Below are positions 1-10,277 of a stretch of DNA of 64,000 bases, one piece after another. Source of the stretch: CAYXZL01 sp964469925 (GTDB lineage Bacteria > Patescibacteriota > Gracilibacteria > Absconditabacterales > Absconditicoccaceae). Under the pieces are notes generated by a model. That model saw only the letters and a list, made by a program, of their open reading frames with translations. It searched no databases and was not told where the DNA came from. A program made the translations under genes and the position numbers. How positions within the stretch are numbered: position 1 is the first letter of the stretch; each line of letters begins with the position of its first letter. Location of the stretch: the NCBI GenBank assembly GCA_964469925.1, contig CAYXZL010000002.1, forward strand, positions 1-64,000, read 5' to 3'.

Positions 1-1
1 T

Positions 2-607
2 AAAACTCTTACTTCTTTTTTGACTATCTCTTCTAAGGTCTCTATATTACTTGTTTTGGCTGTTTTCTTTTCTATTGAAAAAGACAGAGTTTTATCTTTT
101 TGGGTTTCTTTTTTGAGTAAGCAAAAGACTGATGTTTCTCATGTCCATGAGAGAATTGTGACTGTTTATAGTAAGCTTCAACTGTGGTTAAAGGGTCAGC
201 TTTTTTTGATGTTATATGTTTGATTGCTCGTTTTTGTTTGATTGTATGTTTTGGAGTTGTTTGGAGTTAGTATTGAGCAGAAATGGTTACTTGCTATCAT
301 GGCTGGCGTGACTGAGATTATTCCGTATTTGTGACCAATTTTGTGAGGTATACCAGCTGTATTAGTTGCCACGTTGTCGCATGGTGTAGTTGGATGATTT
401 TCTGTGTTGGTCATATTTTTTATTGTCCAATGGACAGAGAACAACATCGTAGTCCCTGTTGTTATGAACAAGGTTTTGTGAGTTAATGCGCTGGTTGTTT
501 TCATATCGATGCTGTTGGGTGCTTGGCTTTTGGGCTTTATTTGAGTTGTTCTCGCTGTTCCTATAGCGGTTATTGTCACTGTTTTAGGTGATAAAACCTA
601 TAAGTAG
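2..607 (+). CDS. AI-2E family transporter (PerM/YhhT-like), C-terminal part
   Basis: Integral membrane permease of the AI-2E/PerM family, of which about 202 C-terminal residues are in the window; the N-terminus lies before base 1. Read with TGA as glycine, the frame is open from position 2 to TAG at 605-607. Several hydrophobic segments are visible, and the family signature is clear: GVTEIIPYLGPILGGIP, followed by IPAVLVA and later VQWTENNIVVPVVMNKVLG. Four glycines in or beside these conserved blocks are encoded by TGA, which is strong local evidence for the recoded codon. Members of the family have been linked to export of signalling molecules or to Na+/H+ antiport; the substrate here cannot be inferred. 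It converges on the next gene with 27 bp between the stops and no clear terminator hairpin. Confidence 0.9.
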
Positions 608-634
608 TTTTGACAAATTACTGGATCTGTTTTT

Positions 635-2542
635 TTATTGTTTATTTTCGTATTCTACGTAGGGCGTTGCTTCAAATGATTTTGTTATCTTGTTAACGGG
701 TCATGTCCTGAACGGTCGGTTTTTGGGGATATGGTATCAGTAAATACTACTTAAGCATCTTTGTATATTGTTTTGTCGGTTGAAGGGAGAGCTTGCATAT
801 AGTTGAGATCATTTATTGTTTTCCCCAAATCCTGACAGTTCGTCTATTGTGTTACGGTTTCGTAGGAATTTGTTATCAAGAGTGTCATATATGACTTTTA
901 TTCAATCAATAGGGGAATTAAGATTTGTTCTTATTGTTGGGTTATCTGGATTCCCTACATTACCGGGATTGTTCTTGGATGATAGGTTTTTCCCTCATGA
1001 ACTTTCTGCCATCACGATGCAGCTTACAAAAATCGGGTCTATGTTATGGTCTTGTCCAGCTTCTTCTCGAATGGTAGGAGATCTGTAGATCCCTTGTGCA
1101 TATGTTTTTAGGAATTGTATTCGCTTTTCTTGTGTTGTGTCTCATTCTATAAACACAACGTTTGTTAGGTCTATTTCCATTTTTTCCCTATCTCTTAGGT
1201 ATTTTATTTGTAATGATTCTGGGATAATTTCTTTTCTTTCTATTACACTCAAGTCTAATATCTGTAATGGGTCTTGCCGTTCCTTATTTTTGCTTATCCC
1301 GAAATCTAGACCCGCTGATTTTGATGATCATCGTATGTTGTCTCCTTCGTCACCGTTACTATAACCTATTACTTGTCATTGCCTTACTATTTCTCCTTCT
1401 TGTACGCTGTTTTTACTTAGATATAGGTAATTTGTGATAATTTTGTCTTTATGTGCAATGACTAATCGATTTATTCCAAATCAATAGTTATCTACGCTTT
1501 TAATCACAACTCAGTCTAGAGGGGCATGTATTGGTTCTCATAGAGAGGTTTTTATATGTATGCTCTTGTGGTTGATTCAAAATTCTTTTTGATATTCTGG
1601 GTCATTGAAATATCGTTGTATGTCATCTACTGGTAGTATTGGCCAAGACATTGTGAAATCTTCTTTTGCCCCCCTTGCTTCTAATGTGTTAAATTCTTCT
1701 CGTGTTTCTCGTCGATCTCGTTCTGTTGATTGAAATGTGTTGTTGGTTATTTCTTGTACTATGGTTTCTATTTGTTTATATATATCGTTTTTTGTTTTGA
1801 ATAAGTCTTTTTGTTGTTTGTTTCGTTGCTCTTTATTGTCTTTGTATAATCTTATAAAGTCTTCTAAATATGCTTGTTTCTGGTCTAGGTCTTCGATTTT
1901 GACTTGGTAGGTCTGCATGTTTTTTTCTAATTCTCGTTTTTGACGATGTACTGTATCTAGGTTATTATCTTGTTCTTGTTGTTCTGATTCTGATGTTTCT
2001 ATTATTTTTTTGAGATCTTCTATAAGAATCTTTAGGTATAATTCTTGTGATATGATCTCAGATGTGTCTCATCCTTTCAGAAGTAGACTTAGTTCGTCTA
2101 TATTGGTTTCATTGTATATTTCGTTGCGTATTTGATAGAGTAGTCTGGTGAATTCTCTTATTTTTTCTTTTGTCAGTTCTTTGTGAGTCATTATGTTGTT
2201 TAGTGACTGGTTTAGCTCGATTATTTGTGTTTCATAATTTTTTACTGCTTGAATTGCACTTGTTAATTCTTCTATAGTCTGCCCCATTTCTGTGATTAAC
2301 CCATTGATAACTGGTCTTATGTTGTCGTAGTAATCTGTGTCGTTATATAATTCGTTATCTAACTCTTCTACTTTTTGTTTACTTATAGCTAATGATTCAC
2401 TCAATTGTTTTATGTGTATCAGTGCTGTTTCTTGGTCAAATTGTGTTATGTTTTCCTTATTTTGTGCGTATGATGCCATGTATAGTCCACTTATTGCAAC
2501 TGATGTTATCATTATGGTTGTTATGATGTGTTTTCTTTTCAT
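635..2542 (-). CDS. Secreted coiled-coil protein with degenerate LytM (M23-like) domain and lysozyme-like C-terminus
   Basis: Predicted exported cell-wall protein of 635 residues. It starts with MKRKH and a hydrophobic stretch (signal peptide or anchor, about residues 5-27), continues as a long charged coiled coil to about residue 320, then has an M23/LytM-like fold (about 330-420: APLDGVVIKS, IAHKDKIITNYLYLSKNSV, GEIVRQGQVIGYSNG). The usual final HxH zinc motif is replaced by GLDFG, so the metallopeptidase is probably inactive, as in EnvC/NlpD-type amidase activators. The last about 200 residues contain AESSGKN and NNPGNVGNPDNP, resembling lysozyme-like or glucosaminidase-type glycan hydrolases, with a glutamate in the expected place. 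It lies 16 bp downstream of the sortase gene and probably shares its transcript. The coiled coil plus dead LytM layout is seen; the activator role is inferred. Confidence 0.8.
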
Positions 2543-2558
2543 GTCCTATTTTTCTTGT

Positions 2559-3398
2559 TTAAACATCTAACTCAATAGCACTCACTATTACTCTTTTGTT
2601 TGTGCTACCTGGCGGATAGCAGGCAAGCAGCGATAAGTAGTTTGTTTTCCCTGTATTGTTCCGTTTTTCGTATACTGTTGCTATGTCTTTGGGACTGATA
2701 ATTTGTTTATCAATTACCTTATATGTGTGCAAGTTGCCTTTTCGACTTACGGTAAATGTTTCTCCTATTTCCACGTTGTTTAATTTGGCGAATACTGTGC
2801 CAAATTCATTATGTTTTCGATATTCGGAACTTGAATGTCAGAATATCAATGTGTGTTTGCCCTTTGATCACGGTTCTCCTGTTCAAGGGAATAATGCAAC
2901 TCAGTTTGTGAGTTCGTTTTGGAAATCTCACTTTATTAGTTCATCAAAGCTTTTGTTGAAGTCTGATACAATGGGTACTTGTACATTTATTTCATTTATG
3001 CTTAGTATGTTTTTAGGAATTAGTGTGTTGAATGGAAATGGGTATTTTTGGCGTTTGTTTTGTAATTCGTTTTGTAGGTCTGGGGCAGGCTTTAGTGCTA
3101 GATTTTTGTGTTGGTTGCTATAGGATTCTAGTGTTTTTTCAATGTTTTGAGTGTTTGTAATTGTATTTGTTTCTATATTTGCCGTCCTTAGTTCTACTAA
3201 TGGTTCTATTTTTTGGTATGTTGGGGTATAGAGTATATCTTGTGCATAGATTTTTAGTAGGTCGAGATTTATTATTCCATAGCTTATGATCCCAGCACTT
3301 ATTAGTACGATACTTAAGTTCCTCGTTTCGATCCGTCGGTTAACTTTTTTTCTATTTCATATGAGGATGTATTCCAATTGATCTAGTGTTGTATTCAT
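2559..3398 (-). CDS. Stand-alone sortase
   Basis: Membrane-anchored cysteine transpeptidase of 279 residues. An N-terminal transmembrane segment (about residues 28-45) is followed by a spacer and a C-terminal sortase domain. The catalytic set is complete: histidine in TLIFGHSSSEYR, cysteine in LSLLACYPPGS (the TLxTC region) and arginine in NKRVIVSA. Two glycines next to the active site, including that of FGHSS, are TGA codons. Sortases cut LPxTG-like motifs and join the acyl product to an amine such as peptidoglycan or a pilin. The only LPxTG-like motifs noticed in the window lie in the two sortase-fused proteins at 22-24 kb and 59-64 kb. The ATG at 3396-3398 is chosen because it opens just before the membrane segment; no Shine-Dalgarno sequence is evident. 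Confidence 0.92.
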
Positions 3399-3533
3399 TG
3401 TTTTGTGACACGGTTATTTTTAAACATTTTGTCATGTTATTCGTCGTTTTAAAAAAATTCTATTATTGGTGGTGTCTCTTGAGCGAATGCTTTGACAGTT
3501 GTTTATTTTCTTATTTTACATAACAAGAAAAAC

Positions 3534-3569
3534 AAAAAGCATGAGTGTTGCTGTATACTCATGCTTTTT
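3534..3569 (-). terminator. Rho-independent terminator
   Basis: A perfect 13-bp stem (AAAAAGCATGAGT paired with ACTCATGCTTTTT) with a 10-base loop, followed on the minus strand by further T-rich sequence. It lies 27 bp past the stop of the coiled-coil gene at 3597-4166 and separates that gene from the sortase gene. Confidence 0.85.
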
Positions 3570-3596
3570 ACTTTATTGTTGTATGTTATTTTAGTT

Positions 3597-4166
3597 TTAT
3601 AGTTGGGAGTATAAGTCTTCTAGTTTGTCTTTTTTTTCTTCCTCGGCTTTTTGTACTAACTCTTCTTTGTTCAGGTTTTCTATCATAAGTTTTCGTTTTT
3701 GAATTCTTGACTGTCTTTGTGCTATGATGGCTGCTTTTTCTTTTTCGTCTTCCTGAACCAGAACTTGTAAGTTCATCTGTTCTTCTATGTATATCTCATA
3801 GAGTCTGAGTACCTGAAATGACCACAACTCCGATAGTTTTTTAACTACTGTTTGGTCTCAGCTTTTGACGGATATAATAAGATCTAGTGTCTCTTTTTCC
3901 TTATCTTTTTCTATTACACATTCGCTACTGAATGATGAAGCGATGAGTTGAATCAATACGTCTCGATCAAAATCTTCTTTGAGTTCTTCTGGTACGGCAA
4001 GTCAAAGAGCCTTGAAATTTATGACGTATTCTTTGTATCGTATTTGATCTCTTATATTTCCTGTGACGGGTCAGAATGCTTTTTCATATTTTTCAATTAT
4101 TTGTTTTTTGTCCTGCTTTTCTCTCAATTCTGCTAGATATCACTGAAAGTCAAACAACATTGACAT
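3597..4166 (-). CDS. Hypothetical coiled-coil protein
   Basis: A 189-residue soluble protein of no family I recognise. The frame is open through four TGA codons read as glycine. It is rich in Lys, Glu and Gln; the C-terminal half is a strongly charged, predicted coiled coil (RQSRIQKRKLMIENLNKEEL onward). There is no signal peptide or membrane segment. The start is uncertain: ATG at 4164-4166 is used, but a second ATG follows two codons later. It is divergent from the secretion-type ATPase gene (43 bp between starts) and ends just before a strong terminator, so it is probably monocistronic. Confidence 0.7.
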
Positions 4167-4209
4167 TATGTTTACTGGGTAAAATTCATGCTAAACTGTA
4201 TACAATATC

Positions 4210-7200
4210 TTGCTGTTTGCAAACAAAATTATTTCCTACTTTTTTTTGAAAAAAGCAATAGTCTGGTGCTTTTTCTGTGTGCTTTTTTTATTCTTTTGTG
4301 TTTTTGCTTATACTTGTCTGTATCTTGTCTTTACTCTCAATTTTTTTATGGATTTGCAACTTTGCCAGCAACAGTTAGGGAAAGCGTATGCTCAATATCC
4401 TCAGTTGCAGAGCAATATCTCTCAACTTACTCAGAAAGCTTGGTGAGTTTCTAAAAAAGATTGTTTTTCTTTTTTTGACAATTCTGTTACTGTGTTGAAT
4501 GATTACCTGTCATCTCTTGCTCTTTCTGGATCTCCTTCGGTTGGTGATACACATCTTTCTACTCCTTCTATTTCTACTGCTGAAACTTCTGAATTATCTC
4601 ATAACTTTGCAATTGGTTTGGATCATGTTTGATCATTTTTGCGTTGAGGTATGTGGTTTGTGATTTGGATTATTGTCCTTTTTGCTTTTTGGAAATTAAT
4701 TAAATACCTTTTAGTTTTTATCTATGATGTTATCAATACTCATAGACTTCAATACCTAAAAATTAGTCTTCCTAGATGAGATAGTAAACTTGATCGTGAG
4801 CAAGAAAAGGAGATTGCAAAAGATATGAAAGAAAAAATAGGGAGAATGTCTCAAGTATATAGAAGTTTTTATCACCTGTGAGACTTGTCCTTTAACGAAA
4901 AGATTTTGTGATTTTTGTTTTATAAACCCAAATTTGTTCTTTTGCTTCATTACGAGTCTGGTAATTTGGAGTTTTTTATCGGAACATATCCTGAGTATAG
5001 AAAGGTCGTAGAGGGTGCTTTATCTGCTCAATATCCAGAAGTCTCTTTAGAGATTGTCGCTAAGCCAAACTTTTATAGCAAAAGACACTTTGATATTCTT
5101 CCACTCGAGCCCGAAAGGGACCCCATTTATCCTATTAGGATATTTAAACAACTGGAGGATGACCCCTTGAACAACTTGGTTGATTCGATGGCGAAAATTC
5201 CCGATAATGATACTTTCAATATACTGATGTCATGCAAGCCTGTTGATTCATGGTTTAATAAGAAAGCCACCAAGCGAGCCGAGTGACTTTATAGAAACGA
5301 TAAAACTTACGTTGCTCCAAGATCATTGTTTTTAAAAATACTTTCTTTTCCTATTGATGTTTTCAAATTCATTACTGGTAACTATGGTGGTGATAAAGCC
5401 AGTAAGGAGTCGCAATATCAGTCTGGCTGAAAGGATTTTGTTCGTATGTTAAAGTCCCAGGAGGATTCTATCAATGTTATGGGAGAGGAAGCTGTATCGC
5501 AGGCTTTTCTTAGTTCTTTGATGTTCATTTCTTCATCTGATGATCCTATAAGAGCTGAACAAAATGTTTTGAATGCATTTGCAGCCTGTAGTATTTATAG
5601 GGACGAGTATAATAATGAGTTTGTTAAAGATAATTTTAAATCTGATATTGCTGGAAGCTTTTTTAAGCCATTGTGGAAATTGGCCAGTTATTTTTGTCTG
5701 CCCTCGTTTTTTTTCAAAAGCAATATTTTTACTGCTAATGCCTTAGCATCCTTGTTTCATCTTCCCGACGGTGTCTATAATCGTTCTCCTATTATTTCAC
5801 GGATGGATTATAAAATTCTTCCACCTCCTGGTGAACTTCCTATTATGAGCGATTTTAATGGCTATATTATGTCGTGAGTTGTTGCAGAGGATTATAAGTG
5901 ATGAAAGCTTGATACGATTTTGCATGACGATTATGTTTGACACTGGGCTGTCGATAAAAAAGATGTTCCTGAAACTGTGTTAGAGCCAATTGAAAAATTC
6001 CGCATTAAGGACTTGGATGGTAAGGAAATAGTTGAAAAAAATGGTAGAAAGTATGTTGAGTCTGTTCGTTATAAGACGGTATATGGATATAAGCTTTTTA
6101 GGGAGTGAGTCTTTGTCTGAGTTAATGTATATAGAAATACTTTTTCACCCGTGTATATGAAGAGGGATGACAGAACTAGACACCATTATATTATCGGTAA
6201 ATCAGGTACTGGTAAGTCTGTGTATATTGCTAATCTAGCAAGACAGGATGTCTGGAATGGTGATGGTGTTTGCGTTATTGATCCACATGGTGATTTGGTT
6301 GAAGAAATGTTGGAGTACATACCTAAGGAGAGGGCGAAAGATATTATCTATTTTGATGCCTGAGATGAGGATAGGCCAATGGGACTCAACCTCTATGAAA
6401 TCAACAGTATTGATCAGGCTGATAGAACTGTTAATGATGCTACCGAAATGTTTATCAAGATGTTTGGTCCAGAGATTTTTGGTCCACGTATACAAGAATA
6501 CTTTAAGTTTGGTAGTCTTACTATCTTGGAGGACTTTGACGACAGACCAACCCTTTTGGATGTCCCTAGGTTGTATACGGATGATGCCTATAGAGAATAT
6601 AAAAGAAAAAAGGTTCAGAACCCTGTTGTTAAGAACTTTTGGGATAAAACCTTTGAGGCAATGGGTGATAGAGAGAAACAGGAGATAATCCCTTACTTTA
6701 CTTCTAAATTTGTTTCTTTTAACACCAACAGGTTGATTAGAAATATTATTGGACAGACCAAATCTGCGTTTGATTTTGAGGACGTTATGAACAATGAAAA
6801 AATTTTATTAATTAATTTGTCTAAGGGTAAAATCGGTGAACTTAATGCTCAATTGCTTGGTATGGTCATTGTGTCTAAAATTTATAATGGAGCGATGGCA
6901 CGTGCTCGTTTGGATAAGAAAGATAGGAAAGATTTTTATTTATATGTGGATGAGTTTCAGAACTTTATCACTGATACGTTTGCAGACATTTTGTCTGAGG
7001 CAAGGAAGTATAGACTTTCTTTGATTATGGCTCACCAGTATATTGCTCAGTTAGACTCTAATTCTGGTAATAATATCTGAGAGGGTAAAAGTAAGGTTAA
7101 GGACGCGGTTTTTGGTAACGTTGGTAGTATGCAGTCGTTTAAGGTTGGTGCCCAGGATGGTGAATTTCTGGAAAAAGAATATGCACCAGTCCTTTCTACA

Positions 7201-7590
7201 CAGGATATTGTTGGGATCTCTAACTATAAAGCCTATATGAAACTCAATATCAATAACACTACGTCTCGTGTTTTTAGTATGACATCAGTGTATAGTAGTG
7301 ACTATAGAAGCAAGAAGATTGCTGCAATCCTCAAGGAGTATTCTGCTAAGAAATATGGTAGAAAAAGAGAGTTTGTTGATGCAGAAATTAGTGCTAGATT
7401 GGGTATGGGTGTTGATGAAACGTCGTTAGAGTCGTGAGATACTTCGTCTAGCGAGACAAAAGCCGAAGGTCTTGTGCAAGTTCATCAAACATCTGACAGC
7501 TCTAGTCCTTCTCTTAACGCCCACGAAGCTTCTGGTGCTGCTACTCCTGAACAATCTTCTTCTTGAGCTGTTTCTTCAACTGATCTCTAA
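4210..7590 (+). CDS. Type IV secretion-like (VirD4/TraG/HerA-type) membrane ATPase
   Basis: An 1126-residue protein resembling conjugative-transfer ATPases common in CPR genomes. It has N-terminal transmembrane segments (about residues 8-45 and 145-170), a long middle region, then a RecA-like motor: Walker A in HHYIIGKSGTGKSVYI (about 660-672), a conserved GVCVIDPHGDLVEEML (about 685-700) and a Walker B-like FYLYVDEFQNF (about 908-918). The last about 60 residues are Ser/Thr/Glu-rich and probably disordered. Glycines such as the one in YFDAGDEDRPMGLN are TGA. The frame closes at TAA 7588-7590. Such proteins pump DNA or protein across the envelope; no relaxase or other secretion genes are nearby, so the substrate is unknown. 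Start: TTG at 4210 follows an in-frame TAA at 4192; an internal ATG at 4351 is possible. Confidence 0.85.
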
Positions 7591-7699
7591 GTGTGTTAGT
7601 TTTCTTGTACATTTTCATAATATGGTTGCTATGGGAGGTTTTTGTGTTGTAATATGTAATGGAATTACTACAAGTATTTAACTATGGTGATCTAGGTAT

Positions 7700-7772
7700 G
7701 CTCCCATAGTTCAACGGGATAGAACAGCTCCCTCCTAAGGAGTAGATCCTGGTTCGAGTCCGGGTGGGGGTA
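7700..7772 (+). tRNA. tRNA-Arg (anticodon CCU)
   Basis: A 73-nt cloverleaf without encoded CCA. The acceptor stem GCTCCCA pairs with TGGGGGT (two G-U wobbles) and the discriminator is A. The D arm is GTTC/GAAC, the anticodon stem is GCTCC/GGAGT around loop CTCCTAA (anticodon CCT, reading AGG), and the T arm is CCTGG-TTCGAGT-CCGGG. It lies between the secretion ATPase and rpsO on the same strand. Confidence 0.92.
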
Positions 7773-7799
7773 TATTGATTGTGAGATCTATCTGTAGGT

Positions 7800-7838
7800 G
7801 ATCATTGAACGAGGATTAGCCTCCTTCGCCCTTTGATC
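7800..7838 (+). promoter_or_regulatory. Possible structured leader of rpsO
   Basis: GATCA (7800-7804) can pair with TGATC (7834-7838), enclosing an inner GAGG/CCTC stem; a T-rich stretch follows at about 7852-7865, just before the rpsO start at 7882. S15 represses its own mRNA through leader structures in several bacteria. Whether this one works that way, or is only the end of the tRNA transcript, cannot be seen. Confidence 0.3.
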
Positions 7839-7881
7839 TTGTCGGCTTCGGCTTTTTTATTTTTGTGATTAATCCTACTCT

Positions 7882-8199
7882 ATGGCGACTACTAAAAAGA
7901 CTGTCAAGTCTACTAAGGCCTCTTCTAAGTCTGTAAAATCTGCTGCGAGTTGAGCCTCTCTTTCTGCTTCTCTTCAGAGACACACAAATGATACGTGATC
8001 TCCCGAAGTGCAGATTGCTCGTTTAACTGACGAAATCACTGTTTTGCAGGCACATCTTCAATCACATAGTAGTGATTCTGATGCAAAGAGGAGTCTGTTG
8101 AAAAAAGTAGCTAAAAGAAGGACCTTTCTCAAGTTTTTGAAAAATAGTAATATTGAAAGATATAGTGTCGCTTCTAAAAAGTTGTGACTGAAGGCATAG
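7882..8199 (+). CDS. rpsO: 30S ribosomal protein S15
   Basis: A 105-residue small-subunit protein that binds the central domain of 16S rRNA. After a basic, low-complexity N-terminal extension of about 30 residues (MATTKKTVKSTKASSKS), the S15 core is unmistakable: NDTGSPEVQIARLTDEI, LQAHLQSHSSDSDAKRSLL, VAKRRTFLKFLKNSNIERY and KKLGLKA. Three glycines, in AASG, in the invariant DTGSPEVQ and in KLGLKA, are TGA codons; with the standard code this essential gene would be cut three times. It is therefore the cleanest single proof of the recoding. The extension is longer than the usual about 88-residue family length. The S1-like gene follows after 23 bp, in the position where pnp often stands. Confidence 0.97.
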
Positions 8200-8222
8200 T
8201 TTTTATTATTTAACTGTTTTAT

Positions 8223-9443
8223 ATGTCTAAATCATCTTCCGCAACGGTAGATTTGGTTCATGTTCCTTTGATCAAGGAGTGAGCGAAGGTTCAGGGAACC
8301 GTACAAAAAAAAGTAAAGAATGGGGTATTATTGGAATGTGCATGATGAGCGTTTTCGTGAGTTATTTTGTCTAAGGAAGTCAAAGATCTTCAAAGGAGCG
8401 GTCTGGATCTTAGTATTGGGACTGTATTGGAAGTTGAAATTGTTAACCCTTCTATCAGACATGATGAATGATACTATATCGTCTCTGTTGCACAACTTAT
8501 GCAGCGTGATGTATGGAGAGATATTATGGCTAAGTTTAGGGCAGATGAAGTGTTTACTGTAAAACCAACAGAAGCGAATCTGGGTGGTTTGTTAGTAGAT
8601 ATGTACGGTATCAAGTGATTTATACCTCTTTCACAGCTTGCTCCATTGCATTACCCAAGGGTAGAGGACGGTGAACAAGAAGCTATTTTTGAAAAGCTTT
8701 TGGATCTTATCGGTGTTGAGTTTAAGGTGAGGATTATCAACATTGATGAAGATGATAAGAGGATTATCCTTTCTGAAAGAGAAGCCTTGAGAGAAGAAAG
8801 AGATAAGATTTTGGCTGAAATGTCTCTTGGTAAAACATACGACGGTGTGGTCAGTGGTATTTCTTCCTATGGATTTTTTGTTACGATCAATGGTGCTGTC
8901 GAATGACTTGTGCATATTTCTGAGATTACCTATGGACACGTCAATAGTATCGATAGATTTGGTAAGGTCGGTGATCCTATGCAGGTTAGAGTGATCGGTG
9001 TCGATAATGGAAAGATTTCTTTATCAGCGAAACAACTCAAAGAAGATCCATGGGTTGTTATCCCAAGGACCTACAAAGTGGGTGATGTGATAGAAGGACA
9101 GGTTGTTAGATTTGTGCCGTATGGTGTATTTATCAAGGTCTATGATGACATCAATGGTCTTATTCACTTAAGTGAGCTAGGCGTTGATAGAGGAGCAAAC
9201 CCTCATGATGTCTTGAGGATCGGTCAATTGGTGAAGGCCAAGGTTATCTTGTTGGACGCAAGAGGTAGAAAGATTGGTCTGAGTGTCAAAGCTCTCAGAA
9301 GTGATTCTTCTGCTGAATGATCTGAGAAGGCTCCAAGAACAGGTGCTAAAAAAGTGGAATCAGAATCAGACGATGGTGCCGCACCTCAGGATGAGGCGAA
9401 AAAAGAGAAAGCTAACAAAAAACAGGAAACAGCAGACGCATAA
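8223..9443 (+). CDS. rpsA: Ribosomal protein S1 (four S1 RNA-binding domains)
   Basis: A 406-residue RNA-binding protein with four OB-fold S1 repeats at about residues 20-95, 115-190, 200-272 and 285-360. The last two are textbook: GKTYDGVVSGISSYGFFVTI with VEGLVHISE, and VGDVIEGQVVRFVPYGVFIK with NGLIHLSELG. The C-terminus is a Lys/Glu/Ala-rich tail of about 40 residues. Several S1-repeat glycines are TGA. S1 helps mRNA bind the 30S subunit and may matter because few genes here have an obvious Shine-Dalgarno sequence. The gene follows rpsO by 23 bp and ends at TAA 9441-9443 before a strong terminator. A generic S1-domain RNA-binding protein is the alternative. Confidence 0.9.
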
Positions 9444-9470
9444 TATAATGATAATGATGTAGTGTTCTAG

Positions 9471-9506
9471 AAACGACTCTAACGATACCGTTAGAGTCGT
9501 TTTTTT
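9471..9506 (+). terminator. Rho-independent terminator of rpsO-rpsA
   Basis: A perfect 13-bp stem (AAACGACTCTAAC with GTTAGAGTCGTTT), a 6-base loop and a T tract, 28 bp past the rpsA stop. The A-rich 5' arm means it could also stop the convergent minus-strand gene at 9518-9733. Confidence 0.92.
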
Positions 9507-9517
9507 CTATTTACATT

Positions 9518-9733
9518 TTAGCTTTGGGTTGGTTTGTTATGTCCAAAGGGTAGAAATTGTGAAACTGGTGTATTGAGAATTTGTTGTAATTCGTTGTCTG
9601 TTAGAGTACCTAAACTTGCTACTCCGTTTTCATAAAGGACTGTTTTCTTTTTCCAGAAATCTTGTTTTTGTGCTTCGGTTCGATTTTCGAATCAGTCTGG
9701 CAAGTAGTCTTGAAACATTTCTTCTAGGCCCAT
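9518..9733 (-). CDS. Small hypothetical protein
   Basis: A 71-residue protein beginning MGLEEMFQDYLPDGFENR (the Gly in PDGF is TGA) and ending at TAA 9518-9520. It is acidic at the N-terminus, with no membrane segment and no family recognised. It lies 27 bp downstream of the acetyltransferase gene in the same direction, which supports co-transcription and a real gene. Confidence 0.6.
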
Positions 9734-9760
9734 TGTTTTCTTATGTTCGTGTAAAATGTG

Positions 9761-10099
9761 CTATAGTTTTTTGAATCGTTCTGGTCGTCAGGATCATCAC
9801 GTTTCTTGATTTGATTTGATTTGATATCCTCCCTTTTGGTGGACTCTTTGTGATGCTACGTTATTTGGCTCTATTAGGGTTGATGCACTCTTTGCACCGA
9901 TGTTTGTTGCGATTTGCTCCATCTGTTCTTCAATTATGGTAGCGAGTCCTTGTCATCTGTATGGTTCATTGACACTGATTCGATCTATTGATAGTTCTCA
10001 CTCATCTACTACTCAGGTACCAAAGCCAACTTGTTGGCCATTATTGTTGGTGAGTTTGACATCGATCACACCAGCTTGTTCTGTTCGGTTTATGTTCAT
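9761..10099 (-). CDS. GNAT-family N-acetyltransferase
   Basis: A 112-residue acetyl-CoA-dependent transferase. The core acetyl-CoA binding motif is intact: ISVNEPYRGQGLATIIEEQM, matching the (Q/R)xxGx(G/A) signature with helix alpha-3. It is followed by the late strand and helix region STLIEPNNVASQRVHQKGGY, where GNAT enzymes carry the asparagine and the terminal GF/GY. TGA encodes the glycine of YRGQG. The protein is shorter than typical 140-170-residue GNATs, with a compact N-terminus; the ATG at 10097-10099 directly follows an in-frame TAA, so it cannot extend. The substrate is unknown. It is part of the leftward cluster with the winged-helix and restriction genes. Confidence 0.85.
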
Positions 10100-10277
10100 G
10101 GATTATATGTGTGAATAATGTGTGGTTTGTTATCTGTATGTTTTATCTTTTGCTACCTTTAGTTTCTATTGGTTTTTGCTCTCGTGATTCATTGCTGGAA
10201 AGGGATGATCTTTCATTGGCTTTGATTATCTTTCAATGCAGTCTTTCTAGTGGTTTTGGTGAGTATGTAAATACTTT
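10100..10277. other. Gap with no confident gene
   Basis: There are 178 bp between the winged-helix stop and the GNAT start. The minus strand keeps an open frame of about 55 codons in phase with the winged-helix gene after its TAG, but it has no good start and no recognisable domain. It is best read as decayed coding sequence or leader. Confidence 0.4.

Noticed and set aside
196..579. A minus-strand open frame of about 127 codons
   Set aside because: It is antisense to the AI-2E transporter, whose plus-strand translation shows clear family motifs.
3492..3520. TTGACA with 17-bp spacer and TTTACA on the plus strand
   Set aside because: No plus-strand gene follows before 4210 and a terminator hairpin for the other strand lies directly downstream, so it is probably chance in T-rich DNA.
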